Shown here piece after piece: positions 35,101-48,700 of a stretch of DNA of 64,000 bases. Origin of the DNA: Prostheceraeus crozeri (lineage: Eukaryota > Platyhelminthes > Polycladida > Euryleptidae). The stretch lies in the NCBI GenBank assembly GCA_907163375.1, contig CAJQUW010015386.1, positions 1 to 64,000 on the forward strand, given 5' to 3'. Both the position numbers and the translations under genes were made by a program. Every line of letters starts with the position of its first letter. The first letter of the stretch is position 1. A model generated the notes under the pieces. The model saw nothing but the letters and a program-made list of their open reading frames with translations, did no database searches and was not told the DNA's origin.

Positions 35101-38100
35101 TTCTCTGTACATCAGCTGCAATTCGAAGGTCAGCGAACATTCAAGGACATGTGCACTTAGGCTAAAATAAAAATGAGGATGGTTCATACATGAAATGTGA
35201 AACATTTACAGATGCAAAATGAGTGGTATCGATCCTTCTCTTTCATTTATCAAATTTTTTGTTTCTTTCAAACAAATAGTTTCTAGGATCCGATGCCATT
35301 TTGTCACTGCAATTACAGAAAAATTATTTTCATGAGTATCATGACAATGTGTTGTGATTTCTGTTGGGACTGGGTATCCTTTGATATGTTCTTTTGCTCT
35401 AGTAATAAGATGTCGCGAAGTTTCCCTACGTAGACTTTATTGCAGTCACCACATGTGTACTTGTAAACGCAGTTTGATTTTAAATCTCGGGGAATGCGAT
35501 CCTTATTGTGAAAGAACATACTTGTTTTATTCACTTGAAAAACAGGATTAATTGCTAAATTCTCCGGTAAATTTCTGTTGAGTTGATGAATTTTCTCTCT
35601 AAGAAATTTATCCTTTCCTTGAACGTAAGGGAATCTCCAACAAATAGTAGTTTTCTTTTCTCTGTCATCATCATTTGTTTCAATTTTTGACTTTTTTAAG
35701 TTTTCCTCAACTTTCCGTTTTATACGTTGAATCACTTGGGTAGTGTAGCCATTGTCAACAAATATTTCTGTTATAGACTCACATGATTTTTCATAGAACT
35801 CATCATTAGAACAAATTCTTTTCGCTCTATAAAAAAGTGATCTAATAGCCGCCATCTTGTATGACCAAGGAGCATATGCATCATTAGGGATATACGTCCC
35901 TGTATTCGTTTCTTTAATTTTCCAAGAAATGGAAATTTTGTTGTCATTGTTCCGATAAATTGTACAATCCAAAAAATCAATACATCTATCCTTTTCCACA
36001 TCAAGAGTAAATTTGATGTCGTTATCTAGTTTGTTGACAAAATCAAAAAAGTTTAACATATCAGGTTGACTTTTGAACAATAAAAAACAATCATCAACAT
36101 ATCGTTTATAAAATATAGGAGGACTTTGATTTGAATAACTAGCAAATTTAGATTCAAGCATTTGCATGGTAAAAGACGCCATAGTGGGTCCCAAGTTTGA
36201 ACCCATCGACATTCCGTCAATCTGGCGGTACAACATGTTATTAAATGAAAAAACGATATCAGAGCAGGCTAGCGACAGTAACTCTTTAAGACAACTTTTT
36301 GTTATAGGCAAAGCTGTATCGTCTACTGTTGAAATGATGTAATCGATTGTACGTTGTACAGGAATACTAGTAAATAGACTTTGAACATCAAAGCTACACA
36401 TTATGAAGCTTTCACAATTTTCAACATTAAATTCATTTATAGATTTTACAAAATCAAAAGTGTCTTTACAATTGTAATTCTGTGGCGTCCTTTCACAATA
36501 AGGATCGCATTCCCCGAGATTTAAAATCAAACTGCGTTTACAAGTACACATGTGGTGACTGCAATAAAGTCTACGTAGGGGAAACTTCGCGACATCTTAT
36601 TACTAGAGCAAAAGAACATATCAAAGGATACCCAGTCCCAACAGAAATCACAACACATTGTCATGATACTCATGAAAATAATTTTTCTGTAATTGCAGTG
36701 ACAAAATGGCATCGGATCCTAGAAACTATTTGTTTGAAAGAAACAAAAAAATTTGATAAATGAAAGAGAAGGATCGATACCACTCATTTTGCATCTGTAA
36801 ATGTTTCACATTTCATGTATGAACCATCCTCATTTTTATTTTAGCCTAAGTGCACATGTCCTTGAATGTTCGCTGACCTTCGAATTGCAGCTGATGTACA
36901 GAGAAATTGAATTGTTGTCAAAAATTGCGTCGACTGTGGACTGTGACAGTGAATCGATTTGTGAGATTTTACCTTTGAAATATAAAAGCATTCGATTTTA
37001 TTGTAATAAAGTTTCCGCTGAAGAAGGAGTCGATTGACGCTCTGAAACGCGTTCGGAAAATCTCGTTTTTCTTTTATTGAAATATTTGATGGGCATTATA
37101 TTGAATTATATCTATTGAACGAGGCCCTATAGACATCCTCAATTGTTGAATATATTTCTTCATTGAGTCTGATGTGGAACTATTGTTGACAATGAAGTCA
37201 TTGGCAAGTATTGCATTCAAGGCAGTCAAGATTAATGTGACTACTGATTTTCTACGAGAATCAAATCGTGCTGGTCGTCTTGGAAAAAAAGGCAATCAAG
37301 GCTGAAAGAAAGCATACGTTTCTAGAAAGATGTACAGAAGAAGGAGTAATTCCAAAATTTCTACAATTTAAAGCTCCAGAATTTCTCAAAAACCAAAAAC
37401 AAAGTCTTCGCAAAGCCCAATCAAAGGAACTTCAAAAGTTAAAAGGTGAGGCTGCAAAAGCTAAGGCTGAGAGTCAACTTAAATTTGAAAGTTTTATAGG
37501 TTCTCTACCAACTAACTATCAAAGCATCATAAATGAAATTGCTAAATTTCAAATGAAAAAGGTTGATAAAGCTATTGCCACAGTGCACGAAAAGAAGATA
37601 AAAAATCTTCGCCGTTCGCAGGAAGCGTATGTAAAAGTAGCTAAACAAAGAAGGCAGGATAATGTTATCAACTTGTCATCGTACAAACTATCTCAGCTAG
37701 GAAAAGACATCCTTTCTCAGGGATTTTCTATGTGCTGGCCGTTTGATAAATTTTTTATCCAAAAAGAAAAGGCTGAAGCAGAAGCAGTAGCGCATATGCT
37801 AAAAGTCAATTTATCCGGATCATTAAATGATGAGTTAGTCCACAAGCTCAGAGTTATTTTCAAATCATACTATGACAAAAATCAGAAACAAATACCAAAA
37901 CATTGGAAGGCACATATGAAAATTTTGAAAGATCTATCGAAGAAAAAGGACTTGTACGTGTCAAAGTTTGATAAAGGCAACGGCATTGTAATCGAAGATA
38001 AGCAAAGCTACGTGGCAAAGATGAATGAGCTATTAGAAAACAACAAGAAATTTGAAAAATATAAAGAGTGCAAACGATCTACAAAAGACCCTCACATTTT

Positions 38101-41100
38101 AGAGGAAGATAGATTCAACCGAAAGCTGACTGAACTTAAGAAAAGAAAAATGATTTCCGACTCCATTTTCAAAATAATTAAAGCAAGTGGCTCACAACCA
38201 GCTCGTCTGTATGGATTACCAAAAATACATAAAAGCAAAGAGAATCCGCCATATCGTCCGATTCTTAATATGAGGGATTCCTATGTATCAAATCTCTCGA
38301 AATGGCTAGATACAATATTGAAACCTTGTTTGCCACAGAATTACAATTGTAAAGACACTTTTGATTTTGTAAAATCTATAAATGAATTTAATGTTGAAAA
38401 TTGTGAAAGCTTCATAATGTGTAGCTTTGATGTTCAAAGTCTATTTACTAGTATTCCTGTACAACGTACAATCGATTACATCATTTCAACAGTAGACGAT
38501 ACAGCTTTGCCTATAACAAAAAGTTGTCTTAAAGAGTTACTGTCGCTAGCCTGCTCTGATATCGTTTTTTCATTTAATAACATGTTGTACCGCCAGATTG
38601 ACGGAATGTCGATGGGTTCAAACTTGGGACCCACTATGGCGTCTTTTACCATGCAAATGCTTGAATCTAAATTTGCTAGTTATTCAAATCAAAGTCCTCC
38701 TATATTTTATAAACGATATGTTGATGATTGTTTTTTATTGTTCAAAAGTCAACCTGATATGTTAAACTTTTTTGATTTTGTCAACAAACTAGATAACGAC
38801 ATCAAATTTACTCTTGATGTGGAAAAGGATAGATGTATTGATTTTTTGGATTGTACAATTTATCGGAACAATGACAACAAAATTTCCATTTCTTGGAAAA
38901 TTAAAGAAACGAATACAGGGACGTATATCCCTAATGATGCATATGCTCCTTGGTCATACAAGATGGCGGCTATTAGATCACTTTTTTATAGAGCGAAAAG
39001 AATTTGTTCTAATGATGAGTTCTATGAAAAATCATGTGAGTCTATAACAGAAATATTTGTTGACAATGGCTACACTACCCAAGTGATTCAACGTATAAAA
39101 CGGAAAGTTGAGGAAAACTTAAAAAAGTCAAAAATTGAAACAAATGATGATGACAGAGAAAAGAAAACTACTATTTGTTGGAGATTCCCTTACGTTCAAG
39201 GAAAGGATAAATTTCTTAGAGAGAAAATTCATCAACTCAACAGAAATTTACCGGAGAATTTAGCAATTAATCCTGTTTTTCAAGTGAATAAAACAAGTAT
39301 GTTCTTTCACAATAAGGATCGCATTCCCGAGATTTAAAATCAAACTGCGTTTACAAGTACACATGTGGTGACTGCAATAAAGTCTACGTAGGGGAAACTT
39401 CGCGACATCTTATTACTAGAGCAAAAGAACATATCAAAGGATACCCAGTCCCAACAGAAATCACAACACATTGTCATGATACTCATGAAAATAATTTTTC
39501 TGTAATTGCAGTGACAAAATGGCATCGGATCCTAGAAACTATTTGTTTGAAAGAAACAAAAAATTTGATAAATGAAAGAGAAGGATCGATACCACTCATT
39601 TTGCATCTGTAAATGTTTCACATTTCATGTATGAACCATCCTCATTTTTATTTTAGCCTAAGTGCACATGTCCTTGAATGTTCGCTGACCTTCGAATTGC
39701 AGCTGATGTACAGAGAAATTGAATTGTTGTCAAAAATTGCGTCGACTGTGGACTGTGACAGTGAATCGATTTGTGAGATTTTACCTTTGAAATATAAAAG
39801 CATTCGATTTTATTGTAATAAAGTTTCCGCTGAAGAAGGAGTCGATTGACGCTCTGAAACGCGTTCGGAAAATCTCGTTTTTCTTTTATTGAAATATTTG
39901 ATGGGCATTATATTGAATTATATCTATTGAACGAGGCCCTATAGACATCCTCAATTGTTGAATATATTTCTTCATTGAGTCTGATGTGGAACTATTGTTG
40001 ACAATGAAGTCATTGGCAAGTATTGCATTCAAGGCAGTCAAGATTAATGTGACTACTGATTTTCTACGAGAATCAAATCGTGCTGGTCGTCTTGGAAAAA
40101 AGGCAATCAAGGCTGAAAGAAAGCATACGTTTCTAGAAAGATGTACAGAAGAAGGAGTAATTCCAAAATTTCTACAATTTAAAGCTCCAGAATTTCTCAA
40201 AAACCAAAAACAAAGTCTTCGCAAAGCCCAATCAAAGGAACTTCAAAAGTTAAAAGGTGAGGCTGCAAAAGCTAAGGCTGAGAGTCAACTTAAATTTGAA
40301 AGTTTTATAGGTTCTCTACCAACTAACTATCAAAGCATCATAAATGAAATTGCTAAATTTCAAATGAAAAAGGTTGATAAAGCTATTGCCACAGTGCACG
40401 AAAAGAAGATAAAAAATCTTCGCCGTTCGCAGGAAGCGTATGTAAAAGTAGCTAAACAAAGAAGGCAGGATAATGTTATCAACTTGTCATCGTACAAACT
40501 ATCTCAGCTAGAAAAAGACATCCTTTCTCAGGGATTTTCTATGTGCTGGCCGTTTGATAAATTTTTTATCCAAAAAGAAAAGGCTGAAGCAGAAGCAGTA
40601 GCGCATATGCTAAAAGTCAATTTATCCGGATCATTAAATGATGAGTTAGTCCACAAGCTCAGAGTTATTTTCAAATCATACTATGACAAAAATCAGAAAC
40701 AAATACCAAAACATTGGAAGGCACATATGAAAATTTTGAAAGATCTATCGAAGAAAAAGGACTTGTACGTGTCAAAGTTTGATAAAGGCAACGGCATTGT
40801 AATCGAAGATAAGCAAAGCTACGTGGCAAAGATGAATGAGCTATTAGAAAACAACAAGAAATTTGAAAAATATAAAGAGTGCAAACGATCTACAAAAGAC
40901 CCTCACATTTTAGAGGAAGATAGATTCAACCGAAAGCTGACTGAACTTAAGAAAAGAAAAATGATTTCCGACTCCATTTTCAAAATAATTAAAGCAAGTG
41001 GCTCACAACCAGCTCGTCTGTATGGATTACCAAAAATACATAAAAGCAAAGAGAATCCGCCATATCGTCCGATTCTTAATATGAGGGATTCCTATGTATC

Positions 41101-42711
41101 AAATCTCTCGAAATGGCTAGATACAATATTGAAACCTTGTTTGCCACAGAATTACAATTGTAAAGACACTTTTGATTTTGTAAAATCTATAAATGAATTT
41201 AATGTTGAAAATTGTGAAAGCTTCATAATGTGTAGCTTTGATGTTCAAAGTCTATTTACTAGTATTCCTGTACAACGTACAATCGATTACATCATTTCAA
41301 CAGTAGACGATACAGCTTTGCCTATAACAAAAAGTTGTCTTAAAGAGTTACTGTCGCTAGCCTGCTCTGATATCGTTTTTTCATTTAATAACATGTTGTA
41401 CCGCCAGATTGACGGAATGTCGATGGGTTCAAACTTGGGACCCACTATGGCGTCTTTTACCATGCAAATGCTTGAATCTAAATTTGCTAGTTATTCAAAT
41501 CAAAGTCCTCCTATATTTTATAAACGATATGTTGATGATTGTTTTTTATTGTTCAAAAGTCAACCTGATATGTTAAACTTTTTTGATTTTGTCAACAAAC
41601 TAGATAACGACATCAAATTTACTCTTGATGTGGAAAAGGATAGATGTATTGATTTTTTGGATTGTACAATTTATCGGAACAATGACAACAAAATTTCCAT
41701 TTCTTGGAAAATTAAAGAAACGAATACAGGGACGTATATCCCTAATGATGCATATGCTCCTTGGTCATACAAGATGGCGGCTATTAGATCACTTTTTTAT
41801 AGAGCGAAAAGAATTTGTTCTAATGATGAGTTCTATGAAAAATCATGTGAGTCTATAACAGAAATATTTGTTGACAATGGCTACACTACCCAAGTGATTC
41901 AACGTATAAAACGGAAAGTTGAGGAAAACTTAAAAAAGTCAAAAATTGAAACAAATGATGATGACAGAGAAAAGAAAACTACTATTTGTTGGAGATTCCC
42001 TTACGTTCAAGGAAAGGATAAATTTCTTAGAGAGAAAATTCATCAACTCAACAGAAATTTACCGGAGAATTTAGCAATTAATCCTGTTTTTCAAGTGAAT
42101 AAAACAAGTATGTTCTTTCACAATAAGGATCGCATTCCCCGAGATTTAAAATCAAACTGCGTTTACAAGTACACATGTGGTGACTGCAATAAAGTCTACG
42201 TAGGGGAAACTTCGCGACATCTTATTACTAGAGCAAAAGAACATATCAAAGGATACCCAGTCCCAACAGAAATCACAACACATTGTCATGATACTCATGA
42301 AAATAATTTTTCTGTAATTGCAGTGACAAAATGGCATCGGATCCTAGAAACTATTTGTTTGAAAGAAACAAAAAATTTGATAAATGAAAGAGAAGGATCG
42401 ATACCACTCATTTTGCATCTGTAAATGTTTCACATTTCATGTATGAACCATCCTCATTTTTATTTTAGCCTAAGTGCACATGTCCTTGAATGTTCGCTGA
42501 CCTTCGAATTGCAGCTGATGTACAGAGAAATTGAATTGTTGTCAAAAATTGCGTCGACTGTGGACTGTGACAGTGAATCGATTTGTGAGATTTTACCTTT
42601 GAAATATAAAAGCATTCGATTTTATTGTAATAAAGTTTCCGCTGAAGAAGGAGTCGATTGACGCTCTGAAACGCGTTCGGAAAATCTCGTTTTTCTTTTA
42701 TTGAAATATAA

Positions 42712-42745
<34 letters not shown>

Positions 42746-45700
42746 ATGCGAGTATATATTCCATTCAACTTAGACCCTAGCTTCAAAATCAGCGGAAATC
42801 CCAAATACACACTTTTTCATACTACTTATATTCATCGTTATTTTATGATCTGATTTTGGCTAAAGAATAAATTTGCAAGTGAGAGTTCCTCAATAGAAAA
42901 AAATTTCAATTTCTGATAAGATTTTCAATTTCTGAACTTTAAAAATACGTTCACACACAGTTAGCAATATGTTTATACATGCGTAACATTGAAAACATTT
43001 CAGATATATGTAGAAGAGAAGCAGCTTGTATTGTTAATTAACATGTACAATTACATGCAGTCTCTAATCTAGTCTCGGATTTTAATTTTTTCACATAATT
43101 TGATATTTTTCGGAATTTTACATATTTAGCTGTTGAAACTCCTTTAGGTTGTCTAAAGTAAATTACATTCGCAAAAATCCAAATGATAGAATAATTTTTC
43201 TGAAAGGAAAAGTGAGACTTAATTAATTCATGCTCACATGACGCAGGCTATACACTTAGGCCTCTATATTAATTACCGAGTATATACTTGCAAATCGGAA
43301 ACGCGTTTCTTTTAGTGACACCTAATAATTTTCGAATACCCCTACCCCCCCCCCCCCATTCATATTTTTTTATTCCATATTTGCACGAAATACGAGTGAC
43401 TATTTTCATCACCAAATCCGCGGAACCGTTCTACTCCCTGGCTAATCGACTAAAGAGGAAGGTTTCGAAGAATGAGACACTTAACTTCAGAACTTTTCAG
43501 CATAAGGAAAACTTCAAAAACTGGGTAATCCGTTAAAACTACTTGAAAGCTCAACTTACAGCTTTCCGATGTCAAACTATGCAACTGTACCCTGCAATTC
43601 CGAACAGAGACTAAGTCATATGTTTTAGGTTTGAACAGCGGAAGAACTCAGATTCAAGTGATCTTTCATTTATTTATATTTGTTTTCTTCAAAATGATAC
43701 TGTCGAACGTTTTCGGCTAGCGTCCACTAGCCATGTTCACGACAAATTGACAAAGACGGTTTGTAAAGACACTTGGAATCAGATATACCACAGCAATCAA
43801 CACAGCCGACCAATCAGACACTAAATGAATACTTGCACACAACGATCTCGACAGGCATGAAAGATGAACAGTAGACAAACGTAAATGAAAGATCACTTGA
43901 ATCATTGTACCCTGCAAGTTAAGTCAATGCGCTGCATTCACAAGCGCAAATCAAATACCACAAAATGTTGTATGAAAATTGATCAGACCTTTGCTTAACA
44001 ATGTACAAATCAATAATAATAGACTGTTACTAGAAGACATGACGTTAAACATTCTGCTCGAGCTACCTACCAGTGATCAAATTCAAACTTGATAAATCAA
44101 CTCAAATGCCTGCATGATATCTCCAAATGATGATCCTTGGTTGCTATGCTGTAGTAGTATTGTTTTACTATGATATCACTGATTACATGACATTTCAATG
44201 AAACTATAAATGTTAGTTACGGTTTTAAATGGCATGAAAATGTGTACATTTAAATGTATTATTTATGCTTATTATGCTGGTTGATGGCACTGGGAAACAG
44301 CGGATTATATATAATCATGATATATATAGGTGCCGAATGATAGAAGGCATACAATATCCAAATAACTACCGATAACAAAATGTACGACGCTGTCGTTTAA
44401 ATATGCTTTGTAATAAGACCAAGCTCCAGACAAAAATCGATGCCATTGACACAAATGCACCTCTCTATTACATGGTAAGCCATCGAATGCAAATAAAATC
44501 CCGGATGATTTAAATGCTTTGCGAAAATTTGATGAGAAATCAGCCTTTGATCGTTGGCTCAAGGTCTTCCAGTTGCTCGCCGATAACTTTTCAGATTCAC
44601 GTAAATTGCGTTTGTTATTGATCAAAACCGTTGATAGGCCTAATGAAATTGTTGTGGATCGAGCAGATACCCACACTTACGCAGAGGTGATCCACGAAAT
44701 GTGATGTAGGTATTGCCCGTTTGCAACAACCATAGAGGCGGAAGCGGCGTACGAGTCGCGTATGCGGACGAAAGATGAGACAGTCCGCGATTACGCTGAT
44801 GTACTTCTGCGCCTCGGCAGACACGCATTCCCAGATTTGCGTACCTATGACTTGGAGCGTCGAGTTTTGAATACGCTCATGTCACGAGATACAAGTAGGA
44901 ATGTTAAATTGTCAATGTGCAGGTTTCCACTAAATTCATTGAACGACTACTTGGATGTCGTCACTCGATTTGAAAGGGTAGATGCAAATGTTCCCCAGAC
45001 ACGAACTTCTACTATTTCCACTTTCAATTCTCCCATACGTTGTTATAGGTGCAATAACTTTGGCCACATTGCTGCTTCCTGTACTTTACCGCTCCGATCC
45101 ATTACATCGGCAACGACTCCAGTGGAGCGTCGAAATTTTCGACAACCAGTGTATGAATATGGTTCTCGAGGCACTCAGTCGTCACCACAACATCACATAT
45201 GGCCAAACAATTTCTCTGTACCTTGGCGCTCTGCATCACGTGATCGCCAGATAAGACAAATACCAATTATTCCTCAAAATGTTTACACACCTCCGCAGGG
45301 TAGACAATTAGGTTATTCTGCACCAACCTCGGCTGTACACAGGACGAGCGACCTTCCAACTATAGCACAACCCCATGTTGACGTGCCTGCAATTTCTGCT
45401 CCACCACACCCTATAACATCAGCACCAGCAGCATCGAATTCGTTTGATCCGGAACGAAATCAAGAAATAGTGTGCTTTAAATGTTCAGGCAAAGGACACA
45501 TCGCTCGATTCTGTCCAGCGGGAAACGCTCAAAAGCGGTAGATGCGTCCCGTTCTGTCGCTGTTACTACTAAAAGGGACCGCATTAGGGCAAATGTTTCT
45601 GTTATGGTAGAGGGACGAGAAGTCATAGCACTGATAGATACCGGAGCTGATTGCTCGGTATGTAGCAATAGGATTGTCTCCACTTATGAACCCTTGCCAG

Positions 45701-48700
45701 CAAACAGTCAACTAGATGTTCGAGGCCCTAAAGACGAAGAATTACAAATTGTCGGTATAGCTGATACCAAAATAACGTTTGGTAAATATTGTCCTACTCT
45801 ATCATTAGTAGTCTCTAGTGATATTGATTTGATTTTAGGAATGGACTTCCTATTACCGGAACGGTGGGTCATTGATCTAGACTGCAGTCAGGTGTGGCTG
45901 AAAAGACCTGGGGTTATATTGCCAATATTGACGGGTCGTAACACCGTTATGAAAAAAGGGGTTAATTACAAAATAGAAATTCCTCCCAAATCTGTGAAGT
46001 TAGTTCGGGCTTGCCTTCGATTCAAAGGGACCTTGGGAGCAACTATATCTGGCATTGTTGCTGACAGCTCAGAAACTGTTCGGTTGGGGCTGACCTTTTT
46101 GCCCACTATCATCACTGTGAGTGATAAAAATATAATAATTACTATTGTCAATAACAATGATGATTCGGTCATCATCAAAAATGAAGTCATCGGCAAATTT
46201 GAACCTTTGGTAGTTAGCTATGAGGTCGATAATATCTCATTTGTCCAGGATGAGGGCGAAAACTTGGAGGAATCCTCCAACAGAATATGTCAAGTAATGC
46301 ATAATGGCTCCGATGTAAATCAGATGAATGCGCAAGACACAACCCTCACAACTTTCCAAAGTTCACAATTGCAAACGTTATTAAAACAATATGACGATGT
46401 TTTCATGTCTGACCACCGGCCATTGGGTCGAGCTTCCGGGGTAGAACATCGTATAAATACGGGTGCCCATGCACCTATTCGTCAGGCTTGCAGGCGAGTC
46501 CCACCACACTTGAAAGCAGAAGTTACGAAGCAGATTCAGGAAATGCTTGATCAAGGCATTATCTCGTACAGCAATAGTCCATGGGCTAGTTCGATTGTAT
46601 TAGTTCAGAAGTGAGACGGTAGCCTTCGTTTTTGCGTTGATTGCCGCAAGTTGAACGTAGCATGCCAGTTCGACGCCTACCCCCTGCCAACTGTATCCGA
46701 CGCTTTGGACGCCATGCACGGCGCTTCGTACTTATCGGTGCTATACCTCAAATCCGGTTACTGGCAGATTTCACTCCAACATTCTGATAAACAAAAATCT
46801 GCACTCATATGCCCTTTGGGCCTATACGAGTTCAATGTGATGCCATTTGGACTTGCTTCGGCCCCCGCCACATTCCAACGAATGATGGATGATAAATTGC
46901 GGGGCCTCGTGGGTGTCAATTGTTTGGTGTATTTAGATGATATAATCATCTTCAGTCGAAATTGGACTGACCATTTGCAGGACATAGAATTGGTTTTATC
47001 AAGGTTGAGGGATGCACATCTACAACTTGACACTAAGAAATGTCAATGGTCCTTACAGTCTGTCCGATATCTCGGACATATGGTGACGCCAGATGGCATC
47101 CATACCGATCCAGAGAAGACGAACAAAGTAATAAAGTGGCCTACACCCACAACGGCCAAACAGGTGAAGGAATTCTTAGGACTGGCGTCTTATTACCGAC
47201 GATTTGTCAAAGACTTTGCGCGGATCGTCAAACCTCTGCATGATTTGATTCGGAAGGATCACTCCTTCACTTGGACAGAAAGCTGTCAAACCGCTTTCAC
47301 TACCCTCAAGAACTGTCTCACTTCAGCACCGATACTAACCATGCCAGACTTTCGGGCAGAATCTGGGTGTTTCATCCTCGATACAGATGCATCTGGATAT
47401 GCCATCGGAGTTGTTCTCTCCCAAATGCAACCGGGCGGTTCTGAAATGGTAATTGCGTATGCCAGTAAGTCACTGAACACAGCCCAGTCCAATTACGCAC
47501 CAACAGAAAGGGAATTGTTTGCCCTTGTTTTCTTTATGGAACACTTTCGTCCATATCTTACAGGAAAAAAATTCCTTGCTAGAGTGGACCACAAGTCCTT
47601 AGAATGGTTGCGAAGTTTCAAAGAACCGCGCGGAATGCTAGCCCGATGGCTCCAAATTCTGGAAGAATTTGGATTTGACTGCGTCTACCGTCCCGGGTCA
47701 GCACATAGCAATGCTGATGCTCTTTCCAGGTTGCCCAGTACTATTCATTGTGACGATAAGACGGTACAGTTGTCGGATCGCCTAGAAGATGACTCCGTAG
47801 TTATCTTCAATTTATGGTCTCCTGGTGCCAGAGTCGATGAAATGAAACGAGAAACCCTTCAGGATCCCGATTTGGCTCAGGTCCTGTCTTGGAAGACCCA
47901 CAGACATCACTCGGACAAACCCACTTCCACACGATTGCAGACTTGTTCAGGAGAAATCAAACATATTGTCAAATTCTGGGAGACTGTGATTGTAGAAGAT
48001 GGGCTGCTGTTCCGGGTGATGGGAGATGTCAAGAGATTTATTCCACCTGCTACAGAAAGAATGTCGTTCATTCAACAATGTCATGCAGGCGTCGGGTCAT
48101 CCCATTTAGGTCGGGATGCGTTTCTGGTGGCCATGTATGAGAGAGGACACTACCAAATCTTTAAATGGTTGCGGAGTATGTGTCACGTTCAGAGGTCCTA
48201 TACCAAAAATGCGAACTCCGATGACTTCCATTATCACCGGCAAGCCGATGGAATGCATCGAGGTCGATCTGGTGGGACCTTTGCGTAAAACCAAGCGAGG
48301 TAACCGCTATATTCTCACAATGGTTGATCTCTTTTCCAAGTGGGCTGAGGCCACTCCACTACCCAATAAAGAGACATCTACTGCGGCCAGGGCCGTATTA
48401 AGGGAATGGATCTGTCGCCATGGGGTCCCAGATAGGATTCACTCTGACAAAGGTGCTTAGTTCAATCCAAAGTGTTCAGGGAGCTCTGCAATTTCCTTGG
48501 CATCATGAAATCGCGTACCACATCTTATCGGCCGAAGGGTAACGGCGGCGTCGAGCGCTTCAATCGCACCTTGAAGCAGATAGTCATCGCTCATGAGAAG
48601 TGTGATCGTGATAACTGGGATCAAACAATATCATACTGCCTCTGACATACCGCTCCAGTACCCACAGTACAACAGGTTTCTCTCCAGCCTCCGTCACATA

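Larger units (their letters stand above)
32087..42706. mobile_element. Penelope-like array: two minus-strand and three plus-strand units
   Basis: Units: A 32087-34898 (minus, full length), B 34899-36486 (minus, 5'-truncated), then an inversion point, C 36487-37093 (plus, 3' end only), D 37094-39905 (plus, full) and E 39906-42706 (plus, full). The same landmark recurs every 2,813 bp (A to B) and 2,812 bp (C to D, D to E), so units are joined head to tail without spacers. The array is bordered by (TA)n on both sides. Tandem copies plus a truncated inverted partner are a known PLE layout. The units are almost identical, so the array is recent or partly an assembly product. Confidence 0.88.

Noticed and set aside
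39986-40003. Start of the PLE unit E protein at 39986
   Set aside because: The codon there is GTG; the first in-frame ATG is at 40004.
32087-42706. CRISPR-like or satellite array
   Set aside because: The period is 2.8 kb and the unit encodes RT and endonuclease, so it is a retroelement array.
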